Origin: Oppiella nova
Lineage: Eukaryota > Arthropoda > Arachnida > Sarcoptiformes > Oppiidae
Reading direction: 5' to 3'
Length of the DNA: 21,327 nucleotides
Assembly (NCBI GenBank): GCA_905397405.1
Contig: CAJPVJ010000698.1
Location: 1-21,327 of the forward strand
A program made the translations under genes and the position numbers. Under the pieces are notes generated by a model. The model was not told the DNA's origin, made no database searches, and saw nothing but the letters and a program-made list of their open reading frames with translations. Positions 10,796-19,300 of this stretch are shown piece after piece (within the stretch, counting starts at the first letter, position 1; every line of letters begins with the position of its first letter).

Positions 10796-11055
10796 CGATT
10801 TGATTGAAGCCCTCAAATGATTATTGAATGGTTTGGAAATATATTTAAAATATATAGATTTTCTATCCTTAACTTCAATAGGATTTTTCAGGATTTATAT
10901 TTTATACCCCATAGACTGTTACCGACTAACTATGCCCTAAGTTTTCACTATTAAGTGTATGGATACCAGGGCTCAGAGTATAGATGAGAGATCAGAGGCA
11001 CAGTTGGAATTCGCAATGAGTTTAATAGTCCGTAATATTGGATATAAGAGTGAAT

Positions 11056-11067
11056 GAGCACTGATAG
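11056..11067 (+). repeat. Dispersed motif copy GAGCACTGATAG
   Basis: Matches GAGCACYGGYAG at 11 of 12 positions, about 20 bases upstream of a CT tract. Confidence 0.5.
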
Positions 11068-11088
11068 CCTATGCCTTCTCTCCCTGTC

Positions 11089-11113
11089 CTCTCTCTCTCT
11101 CTCTCTCTCTCTC
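11089..11113. repeat. (CT)12 microsatellite
   Basis: A pure 25-base CT tract, preceded by the imperfect CTTCTCTCCCTGTCCT. Confidence 0.96.
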
Positions 11114-11139
11114 GCCAATAGATATAAACCTTTTAAAGT

Positions 11140-11260
11140 AACGCTTTATTATAGATATTATATATAATAGTCTTTTTCGGATATTATATTATATTATACG
11201 GTATTATTATTATTAGATATATTCTATAAGTTATATATTAAAGTATTTTATATGCAATAT
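11140..11260. repeat. AT low-complexity tract with ATATT and TAT runs
   Basis: Contains about three ATATT units near 11182-11197 and a TAT run near 11202-11214, among other AT-only strings. Simple sequence with no coding content. Confidence 0.7.
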
Positions 11261-11522
11261 TAGTGTACAGTAATGTGATATTAAACTTTTGGATGATATG
11301 GTTTGTATAGTGTGGGGTATACGGGGGGAGGGGGATGAGTAAGTGACTGAATGCACCCACACCACCACCACCATCACTACACCACTCTATCCTATCAGTG
11401 TAAACGTGGCTGCGATACAGTTGAATGCCTTAAATAAAACCTGGAGTTTGAGTCACACAATCGGCCACAGAATTGCCAATGAGTTTCAGTTTGTGAGGAA
11501 TATATTAGAGGCTAAACACTAT

Positions 11523-11525
<3 letters not shown>

Positions 11526-11577
<52 letters not shown>
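11526..11577. repeat. (AG)26 microsatellite, longest in the window
   Basis: A pure 52-base AG tract. It creates two spurious frames with long Arg-Glu (RERERE) runs at 11343-11612 and 11521-11721; neither resembles a protein outside the repeat. Confidence 0.97.
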
Positions 11578-11579
<2 letters not shown>

Positions 11580-13430
11580 TACAAAAATCCATTTTATTTA
11601 TATCGATACTAATCACTATAGATTGCATATCATTTCTATACTATACTCCATGTGCTGTACACCGAGAAACAGTGGCACTAATGGTATGCCTTATCCAAAA
11701 TTGAACCGATATATTATATAACACATACACTCACTCACATACACGCCGTGTATTATATGGATAGTTAGGGTTCGGGGCATTCACAGCACCGACTACTTGT
11801 GTGCCGTAACGGAAAACTCATTTCATGCCTGAAAATTTCCATTAAATTAATGTTTAGATAAATTATTTGTCAAAATATATAAGTTATATATACTTTTTCA
11901 TGACTGTTCGCTGCACTGTAAGCAATGATACTTGCTGAAAAAAATTATGCAAAAATATATGAATATTTTTGGATAAAAATTCAAATTTTTCTCTCCTTTT
12001 AAACTGATTGCCGCTTAATATTAGCCAGTGATTTGAAATTTAATATATAAATGAATAGTTATTTTCCAATATATTTTGTTTAGCCAAATTTCCCCTAAAG
12101 TCATAATAAATTTCAATTTTTTATTATAAATTAGTAATTCATAAGTTTTCAGATAATTTGAATTATAAATAGATATTTTCAAATACAATCGTTTATTTGA
12201 AATCACATTTTTGACAATATGTTTATGACTGACATATAATGTGATCATAAGTAATTTATGTGTGAATTATCAGATATTTGATTTCTAATAATAAATTTAA
12301 TTTTATTCAAAAATAACCATAAATTGCAATAAAAACAAACTAAAATTCAATGCCTGATACTTTATGTGCAAATGCATTGTTTATGCAAACAAAATATTTT
12401 TGAATTTATATTTTGCAACAAATATATCGTAAAGAAAATCAAAATTGAAAATAAAAAAATTTTGTCGTAAAATATAAGAATATTCTTATGTTGACAGTCA
12501 TAATAGGGGAACGGTATTCAGAAAATAGAGATCATTTGTGTGCATTTGAATGGCACTTAAAAAATATGAAGGCAAATATTTTTCGCACACAATATATGAA
12601 TACAAAAACTTAAGTCCCAATAGAGAGTCAAGAATTTTGTTGTTAAAGAACCGCAAGAATTGAGTATCAAATGCATAGTCAGAGCCCATAGTATCCATAA
12701 AAATAGACTCAAAAAATCAAATTTCCTCCAAAAAAATCATCTGATTTTTAAATCTCGTTATCGAAAAGACAAGTATTGAGCAGTTTTTTCGCAGATATTT
12801 TGTGCGAAAGCTATTTTTCAGCCAAAGTGTAAGCAAACCCCCAGAGATTTATGGATTTTTAAAAATGCATAATAGAATAGCAATACACCAGCGCCGGTAG
12901 TTATGGATATTCCTAAATATTAATACCATTTAAGGCATATACCGGGGAGGGGGACGACAGGAAAATCCTGGTGCACTCTTTGCACACATATAACTGTATA
13001 TATCTATTGATATAATCAAAAATCTATTGATCCGTTAATAACACGATACGAAGTGAATTGATATGACTTTTACAGTGGGTTTTGGCTGATCATCGAAAAC
13101 CAATATATCCTTATATATAATAACAAAACTGATACCCAATTGATGAATGACTGCTATTATATTTTTTTCGGTGATTGTATTTGGATTCACAATCAGTCCT
13201 ATCGGCACTGAATTAGTCGCCAAAAGTTTTATTTTCAGAAATGAATTATTGTTTTCACAGTCTCTATATTTCACAATATTTTTGGTCTTTATTTTTAATA
13301 AAGCGATTCCTAACTCATAATTCCTGTATTATATTCGTGTGACTCATATAATAGCCGTACAAATATATATTAGCGATGAGAAAAAATACTTTCAGTATTT
13401 AATAAATGATTTTTGGCTGTGAGTCAGGTC
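11578..13430. other. Non-coding region
   Basis: No supportable gene. The minus-strand frames at 12021-12248, 12498-12698 and 13035-13274 have AT-driven composition. A small GC-bearing patch at about 12885-12965 contains CAGCGCCGGTAG (12889-12900, 10 of 12 to the dispersed motif) and a G-run (GGGGAGGGGGACG). A short palindromic ACACGCCGTGT lies near 11741. Confidence 0.55.
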
Positions 13431-13463
13431 TCTGTTCGCTAGAGAGAGGCTGCGAGAGAATGA

Positions 13464-13475
13464 GAGCACTGGTAG
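13464..13475 (+). repeat. Dispersed motif copy GAGCACTGGTAG (exact)
   Basis: Exact match to GAGCACYGGYAG, preceded by a degenerate GAGAG-rich run (13441-13463) that looks like a decayed GA microsatellite. Confidence 0.6.
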
Positions 13476-13588
13476 TCACAGCACATACCATATAAGAGAG
13501 AAAAAAGTCCGAAAAATCCTTTTGATTATTGTATTTAATGTATGATTTATTATCGCTGAAAGTATTGGTCACTAATTCTTTTGCAATA

Positions 13589-13605
13589 CTCTCTCTCTCT
13601 CTCTC
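13589..13605. repeat. (CT)8 microsatellite
   Basis: A pure 17-base CT tract followed by CTTTCTCTT. Confidence 0.93.
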
Positions 13606-13736
13606 CTTTCTCTTATACAGAAAATATGTTGTTTTTCATAGAATTTCATTTCAATTCGTCAATACATTAGTGAATTAGTGACTGTTTTGCACACAAAACC
13701 AATATTGAAATCCATTGCCAATACCCTAACACTTGT

Positions 13737-13776
13737 ACCGCCGATCCATTTCTAATGGTAGGACCGGTTGGGCGGT
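13737..13776. repeat. GC-rich imperfect hairpin
   Basis: ACCGCC (13737-13742) pairs with GGCGGT (13771-13776), and inside it CCAT pairs with ATGG. The right side also holds GACCGGTTG, which resembles Grainyhead-type sites (AACCGGTT). The stem is short and asymmetric. Confidence 0.35.
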
Positions 13777-13912
13777 TACAGTCAATAGTTAAGAATTTTT
13801 GCCTCCATTTCCTATATATTAAATAACACGTAAACTTAATTTGCTTTTATGTCACAAATATATATAAATATATTGACAATAATATGAGTCTAAATGTGTC
13901 TGAAGTCTCTCC

Positions 13913-13930
13913 GAGAGCACCGGCATTAAT
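13913..13930 (+). repeat. Extended dispersed-motif copy
   Basis: GAGAGCACCGGCATTAAT at 13913-13930 matches GAGAGCGCCGTCATTAAG at 15685-15702 at 15 of 18 positions, so the shared unit here is longer than the 12-base core. Confidence 0.5.
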
Positions 13931-14086
13931 ATTTGTGACACACAGAGAGAGTGATTGTTTCTGTTTTCTGTTTCAATCCCTTTCCCTCTACTTGTGTTCA
14001 TCGAACCGAATCGATTGGTATTAATAGCCGGTGCACTCGTATGGGTCTAGAAAGGGCTTTAACTCTTTGTGAACTCCATTTCCCAA

Positions 14087-14090
<4 letters not shown>

Positions 14091-14125
<35 letters not shown>
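14091..14125. repeat. (CT)17 microsatellite
   Basis: A pure 35-base CT tract. It makes the Leu-Ser (plus) and Arg-Glu (minus) runs in the open frames at 13951-14178 and 14021-14230, which I regard as spurious. Confidence 0.97.
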
Positions 14126-14127
<2 letters not shown>

Positions 14128-14342
14128 GGAGAGCACAACATGACTGCAAGTGACGAATTGGTTGTGCATTTGATGTGAAACGTATAGATAGGATAGATTG
14201 GAGGGGAACGGTAGGCAACGGGCAGATCAAGTATAGCTGCCACTAATGTGTGAGTAATTCTATGCGTAAGTCCTTATGAAAGGAGTATTTATATCGAGAC
14301 GTATAGCGAATGAGTGGATACAGAGTGAGAGCGGGAGAGAGC

Positions 14343-14366
14343 GAGAGAGAGAGAGAGAGAGAGAGA
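14343..14366. repeat. (GA)12 microsatellite
   Basis: A pure 24-base GA tract preceded by imperfect GAGAGCGGGAGAGAGC. It is inverted relative to the CT tract 217 bases to the left. Confidence 0.96.
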
Positions 14367-14443
14367 AGGCTTACAATTAATCATTTGTTTGTCTCGCGAA
14401 ACGTTGCACTGATTGAGCAATTGATGTAAGTTTTTGCCTCAGA

Positions 14444-14455
14444 GTACCGGTGCTC
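14444..14455 (-). repeat. Dispersed motif copy (minus strand)
   Basis: GTACCGGTGCTC is the reverse complement of GAGCACCGGTAC, 11 of 12 to the consensus. CCACTGGTAATACC follows directly and may be a second degenerate copy. Confidence 0.5.
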
Positions 14456-14936
14456 CTACTCCACTGGTAATACCCGTGCAATTCACGGATGAATAGCACA
14501 TGCAGGTGCACATCCAAGCGCTGTAATGAGCAAAACTATCGTTTCATTTAGAGGTCAGTTCCCGTATATATTGAGGTCTACTATTGTATTGAATATATAA
14601 AATATAACACATTTATTGGCAATTATAGTGAATCTATCCGTTGAGAGCATATATACTGCGAATTGTAATCAAAAATAGCCCATAGATTGCCGTTTTCTAT
14701 AAGCGCTGGTCACCCCTGGCGCCCATAAAACCTGTCGTACCAATAGATACCGGGCCTCTACCACCAGCTCTACACTATTTATTTTAGTATAATATTTATT
14801 TTGAACACTGTTTTGATTTTGACGGTCAGTATATATTTCTCAGTGGGTTTTCGCCCTTCAAAACACTACTATTTATATCAATATATCTCTCGCTGTCTCT
14901 CGAAATGGGAATTACGAGCTAATGGTTGGAAATTGG

Positions 14937-14948
14937 TAGCACCGGTAG
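14937..14948 (+). repeat. Dispersed motif copy TAGCACCGGTAG
   Basis: 11 of 12 to the consensus, in the context GGTAGCACCGGTAGCATCACG. It falls inside a 75-codon frame (14801-15028) that I do not regard as a gene. Confidence 0.5.
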
Positions 14949-15329
14949 CATCACGATATTGGCTATCCACTGACTGTGCACCTAATATAATACATAGCCC
15001 TCTGAATCGCATTAGTCTCTCACATTAGGTCTGAGAAAATAAATTTTGGTTACTTTTTTGCATAACTTTTTTTTGGGAGCATTTTGTGTTTAAAAATTTA
15101 AACAAAAAAATGCAAAAATTCTTTATGTATTCACAAAATAAATGTTTTTTAAGCGCGAAGTGAAGTGAAAAATAAATTTTCTCTCCAAAGTCTGTGCTCT
15201 TTCTCTTTGAAAGTTATTTTTTGTTTTAAAACTAATCTCTCGTAAAATGCAATTGAATTCCTTTGACTGTATATTTTCGACGAGAGTTTTATGCATAAAA
15301 TTTAAACTAATTTTTTGCAATGAGTTTAG

Positions 15330-15330
<1 letters not shown>

Positions 15331-15367
<37 letters not shown>
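15331..15367. repeat. Compound (GAAA)5(GA)8 microsatellite
   Basis: Five GAAA units (15331-15350) pass directly into a GA tract (15351-15367). The short frames overlapping it on both strands (15123-15389 and 15247-15486) owe their length partly to this repeat. Confidence 0.95.
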
Positions 15368-15537
15368 CCCACAAACTGAAGCTTAACATTAGAGGAACTG
15401 TATGTCAATCTCTCCCTGAAATGCTTTACACTCAGTCTTACTGTTCACTGAATGTCGCATTCAATCAAATTATATGCAATACTTGACTGAATTGTCAGTG
15501 AAATGCACAGCGAAGGCGAAAACGGGTTGAATGACAA

Positions 15538-15551
15538 CATCCCGGCGCTCA
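15538..15551 (-). repeat. Shared 14-mer ACATCCCGGCGCTC, copy 1
   Basis: The identical 14-mer occurs at 17682-17695. Its reverse complement, GAGCGCCGGGATGT, shares the GAGCRCCGG core of the dispersed motif, so it is probably a branch of the same family. Confidence 0.5.
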
Positions 15552-15627
15552 CTCTTTACTATTCAAGAGGTTTGCGTTGATTGTTGTCGTCAATGAATTT
15601 TCTCCACAGTTTCCAATCTCTCCCACA

Positions 15628-15649
15628 TCTCTCTCTCTCTCTCTCTCTC
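15628..15649. repeat. (TC)11 microsatellite
   Basis: A pure 22-base TC tract, inverted relative to the GA tract at 15351-15367. It accounts for the Arg-Glu run in the 141-codon minus-strand frame 15559-15984. Confidence 0.96.
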
Positions 15650-15915
15650 GCACTGAGAGCACGAGGAGTAGGCAATGAAGGAGTGAGAGCGCCGTCATTA
15701 AGTGGGAACAGGAGGTCGGCGTCTGGAGAGCGCACGGATCCAATAGATTGAGACAAACAAAAACAATTACTGCAAACGAGACTTAGAAAGAGCTCGGATT
15801 TTATTATTATATAAAAATAGAGTTCAATATTAAGTGAGAGAATAAGGAATAGTAAGGGAAAGGGCACTGAAGTAGACCTTAATTCTGGTGCCATATTGCA
15901 AATGTTGTGTTCGCT

Positions 15916-15927
15916 TAGCACTGGTAG
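15916..15927 (+). repeat. Dispersed motif copy TAGCACTGGTAG
   Basis: 11 of 12 to the consensus. Confidence 0.5.
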
Positions 15928-16291
15928 ATGTGCTGTATATCTACGGGTGCTTTGAGACAATATAAGAGGGAAAGGCAGAGACAAACGGTTTTTCTTTTCC
16001 GCATGACTTCCACTTAAACATTACGGTGTCGTATGAGAGCGAGTGGAAAGGGATGTGCAATGGGATCGTTATTTAAGAATCATTGAAATTGCATTTGATT
16101 GAGAAGGACTCGTATACTCATTGACTTTGTTATTGGTTTATAAAAAGAGACAATAAGTTGCCGGAGAGAGCACCTGAAAACAGTAGTCCCTCTAACTTTA
16201 GTGTCACATATTTATTGAATGAAATATATTTTATTTATTTGTTTTGATAGCTTTTAAAACCAGAAGTAAACTCCAAGAATAAAAATAAAAA

Positions 16292-16366
16292 ACAGAATAT
16301 TTTCAAACAATGTTTAGTCAACGATAAAAGACTAGTCATGAGAGAGAGAGAGAGAGAGAGAGAGAG
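16292..16366 (+). repeat. Left arm of a perfect 75-bp inverted repeat
   Basis: This arm is a 49-base unique part (16292-16340) followed by (AG)13. Its exact reverse complement is at 16680-16754. Position i in the left arm pairs with 33046-i, and the match breaks immediately at both edges (16291/16755 and 16367/16679). No target-site duplication is seen outside the arms. If transcribed, it would form a 75-bp stem with a 313-base loop. Confidence 0.97.
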
Positions 16367-16679
16367 GATAGTAAAGGATAAACAACAAACTCATAGAGAA
16401 GTTGACGACTCGACCGAACGATTTTTATGGCGAAAAATTGTTTAGACTTTTACAGCAAATTCTATGGGAAAACAAATACAATGGAGAGTGAAATAAAAGG
16501 GAATAAAATAATTGTATTGAAAGCCAAACCAAACTTTTCTTTCGCACACTCTCTATGGGCTGTCAGTAATGACTTGTGCGACCATATAATGACTGTAAGC
16601 ATACTATACTGTACTGAGAGTTCACTGTATTGTTCTCAACCATACACTATATCGCACATAAACACTGTATTTATGTGAT
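16367..16679. other. 313-base loop between the inverted-repeat arms
   Basis: Unique sequence with an 83-codon plus-strand frame (16427-16678) beginning MAKNCLDFYSKFYG. The frame stops at the inner edge of the right arm. It has no recognisable domain, and I consider it chance. Confidence 0.4.
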
Positions 16680-16754
16680 CTCTCTCTCTCTCTCTCTCTC
16701 TCTCTCATGACTAGTCTTTTATCGTTGACTAAACATTGTTTGAAAATATTCTGT
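16680..16754 (-). repeat. Right arm of the perfect 75-bp inverted repeat
   Basis: An exact reverse complement of 16292-16366, beginning with the CT tract and ending ATATTCTGT. The GA/CT tracts are equal in length in both arms, which is unusual for a fast-changing microsatellite and points to a very recent inverted duplication or an assembly artefact. Confidence 0.97.
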
Positions 16755-16776
16755 GTTCAGTGAGTTGTCGGGTGGC

Positions 16777-17011
16777 CAGGGATGTCGCATACACTACAAT
16801 CAACACACGGTGTCTATGTCTCTCGAGGGGTGTCCCCCAGAATTGTGCGGACACTATCTCTAACACCACACCAAAAGTCACATAAAAACTCCCAAATGTA
16901 TCAAAAAGTTACTTTTATAACGATGTTTGTGACCAAAATTTTCCATCAAAAAAGTTTACAATTGAAAGAATTTGCAAAACATTTAAACGATGTCTGTGTT
17001 GGACATCCCTG
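16777..17011. mobile_element. Possible small hAT-like inverted-repeat element (MITE-like)
   Basis: CAGGGATGTC at 16777-16786 has its exact reverse complement GACATCCCTG at 17002-17011. Including two flanking bases, the match is 12 bp (GCCAGGGATGTC, 16775-16786, and 17002-17013). Weaker symmetry continues outside (TTGTCGG on the left, CCGACAA on the right). Elements of the hAT superfamily often begin CAG and end CTG with short inverted repeats, and the 235-base length suits a non-autonomous copy. Inside, GTGTCC (16830-16835) pairs with GGACAC (16849-16854). I see no 8-bp target-site duplication and no transposase. The overlapping 104-codon frame (16782-17096) is unlike any transposase I know. 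Confidence 0.3.
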
Positions 17012-17149
17012 GCTCTCCCCCACCCCCTCTCCGACAATACATTTATTAGTCTCTAAATTTGAATTAACGTTTTCTCCTGCAGTTAATGCGGCATAAAATG
17101 CATATACAATACAATACGTGTACAGTCTATGGCCGTATAGTCAATTTGA

Positions 17150-17177
17150 ATACACAATGTATGCATACATAGTGTAT
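17150..17177. repeat. 28-base near-perfect palindrome
   Basis: The core ATGTATGCATACAT (17157-17170) is a perfect palindrome. The flanks ATACAC and GTGTAT extend the pairing after one mismatched position (17156/17171). It could extrude as a cruciform or bind a dimeric factor. The surrounding 17100-17220 is rich in GTATAC-like strings. Confidence 0.7.
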
Positions 17178-17324
17178 GTACACTATAAGGCATATACGCA
17201 TAATTGGATGTAATTATATAATTAGATGCATAACATTATCCCTTTTGTGAGTTTCCTCTCCACGCAAATACACCTTTTGTTGGGCACAGTGTATGGCCAC
17301 CACTGTGTGTACCATAACTTTATA

Positions 17325-17336
17325 CTACCGGTGCCA
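17325..17336 (-). repeat. Dispersed motif copy (minus strand)
   Basis: CTACCGGTGCCA, 10 of 12 to the reverse complement of the consensus. Confidence 0.4.
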
Positions 17337-17681
17337 TCAGCAGCCGTCCATAGTATTCGCTGTTTTTCTTTCAAATCTCTTTTTTCGGGAAATATTTTTC
17401 TGACGAATAATTACTATTAGAGAGAAATATATTCAGTGAAAAACGGAAAGGAAACTATAAATTGTTATTTTAATGCATTTGTGAACACAATATGTATTGT
17501 ATTACTATTATGTTTAGGGAAACCATTTCTCTAATAATGAATTTTTAATAATAATAATGAATGTCTTGTTTTGCGGGCCATTCGCTAAATGCACGTTCAA
17601 ATAGACAATGATTTTGTTGGCCGACATTTAGTCTCCCTGTCCCTTCGTTGCAACTCCCACTCCCCATCACTTTTCTGTTTG

Positions 17682-17695
17682 ACATCCCGGCGCTC
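17682..17695 (-). repeat. Shared 14-mer ACATCCCGGCGCTC, copy 2
   Basis: Identical to 15538-15551. Confidence 0.5.
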
Positions 17696-17918
17696 TAAGC
17701 AAATATCGCACCTGAATATCGCCAACAGTTTTATGGCATACTATATGTTGCGGTCGTATTGTGTGAGAAACCATATACTCTATGAATGAATGAATGGGAA
17801 GATCTTTGGTGTCATTTACGATATATACAGCACATGGATAGGGGGTTGACATCAACGAGATATACATAATAATAGACAGCAGCGGTGTGTGAGTCACACA
17901 CAGGGATAGACAGCTAGA

Positions 17919-17930
17919 GAGCACCGGCAG
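17919..17930 (+). repeat. Dispersed motif copy GAGCACCGGCAG (exact)
   Basis: Exact match. With its flank it reads TAGAGAGCACCGGCAG, identical over these 16 bases to the copy ending at 19141. Confidence 0.6.
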
Positions 17931-18430
17931 AATAGCTATGGTGTGTGTGATTCCCATCTAATGAGAATTGAATCGATCCGATCGTATAGTCGTATAAATT
18001 GTGCACAACTTCTATGTGTCTGAGCCGTGAAATGGCTGTGAAATTGAATACATGTTTTATTTTATTATTTGTATTGATATTATTGTTCACACATTAAACA
18101 GTGAACTAATTTTAGCACAAATATTATCATGACTTACAATAGGAATATATGGGGAATGGGAGTCAACACACACTGATTGTAATGCATTTCCCCGGGTTTT
18201 GACACCAAAATTAAATTGTATAATAAAATAAGTGACAAAATATAATAAAGACATAAAAATATTTTTTCAATTTGTAGCTCAATTTTCCGTTTTATTATTG
18301 TTATTGATATTTATTTTGTGTTTTTATGTCTTTTGTGTTATTGTTTAGTGAAAAAAAGTTGTGTTTTCTATTGCTTCCGATATAAACGAAAAAATATTTT
18401 CCTTTATTAAGGCATTTGTGTGTTAATAGG
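17931..18430. other. AT-rich non-coding spacer
   Basis: No supportable gene. The minus-strand frame 18301-18489 has a Leu-Ser run from the GA tract and no other support. Confidence 0.6.
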
Positions 18431-18453
18431 GAGAGAGAGAGAGAGAGAGAGAG
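18431..18453. repeat. (GA)11 microsatellite
   Basis: A pure 23-base GA tract. Confidence 0.96.
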
Positions 18454-19129
18454 TTTGTATAGTTGTATATCGTTTATATAAATATCCACTTTTTCGAGAT
18501 AACTTTCCCCGAGTAATTGAATTGACTTTTTTGTCGGTCCAATGTTTTACTCCTTTTGCACTTAATTTTACTGAAAAAAAATTCAAACTTAAAAACCAAG
18601 AAAAAATTTCTATACATTTCTATTTCCAAACTATCGCTACAAACGTCTTGTCATTAAGTTTATAGCAAATACAATATTTTCTGGGCTGCAAAAAAGTCTC
18701 AACACAAAAAAATATATCTCTAAGAAAATATATGAGAAAATAAAATTGCTTTCAATTTTTCAAAGCGAAAAAATGAGTCCAAATACTCGACTTCGAGAGT
18801 TGGTTATCGATTTGGTATTTATATTCTTATCCATTGTTTTTATATTATATTTTCCATAGAAATCGCGTTTTCATTCACTCGTACCGACAAACGCTTTGTG
18901 AAAAAGCAAACTCTTATCGCGAAATACAAAATACTTTCCACTCGTTTATTATTACTCTCCTTTCCGTGTGTTTCCTATTCTCTCTCTAATGCCTAACAAA
19001 TCATGAGTTAAAATAATAATAAATAATATTCTGTATAAAGAATATATCAGAATAATAGTCAAATTGTCGGGAATGTAGCAAATAAGCCACTCATAAAGGG
19101 AATGGGAGACTAGGAATAAGTTGGTTAGA
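18454..19129. other. Non-coding spacer
   Basis: No supportable gene. The 81-codon frame at 18420-18665 begins with an Arg-Glu run from the GA tract and is otherwise rich in Phe, Thr and Lys. Confidence 0.6.
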
Positions 19130-19141
19130 GAGCACCGGCAG
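19130..19141 (+). repeat. Dispersed motif copy GAGCACCGGCAG (exact)
   Basis: Exact match, with the same TAGA upstream context as the copy at 17919-17930. Confidence 0.6.
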
Positions 19142-19189
19142 GTGATAAGGAATGGATAGATCCATAAGTTTAAAGTTGAGACCCATTAG

Positions 19190-19300
19190 CCCAATCCCTG
19201 GCAGGAAGTGTTCAGTCATTTGCATCAGTGACTGGCTGTGCGGCGACAATAACTGACTGCCTGTGCGGGCGTACGGGTGGGGCTCTAATGAGAGCTCATT
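19190..19300. other. GC-rich island with an internal 25-base-offset repeat
   Basis: One of the most GC-rich stretches in the window, with several CG dinucleotides. TGACTGGCTGTGCGG (19229-19243) and TGACTGCCTGTGCGG (19254-19268) differ at one position. The plus frame through GCAGGAAGTGTT at 19201 stays open for about 46 codons without an ATG start, so a cryptic exon cannot be excluded, but the peptide is not recognisable and good splice signals are lacking. A regulatory element is equally possible. Confidence 0.4.

Noticed and set aside
11343-11721. Two overlapping plus frames with long RERERE runs
   Set aside because: Both are products of translating the (AG)26 tract in two frames; the remainder has no protein-like character.
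13951-14230. Plus and minus frames around the CT tract at 14091-14125
   Set aside because: Microsatellite-driven Leu-Ser and Arg-Glu runs, and both strands are open over the same tract.
15559-15984. 141-codon minus-strand open frame, the longest in the window
   Set aside because: Its length depends partly on the TC tract (Arg-Glu run), the rest is low-complexity Leu/Ser/Pro sequence, and it resembles no family I know. A frame of this length can arise by chance where GC is locally higher.
16782-17096. 104-codon plus-strand frame across the candidate hAT-like element
   Set aside because: Too short for a transposase, no dimerisation or catalytic motif, and it runs past the right inverted end.
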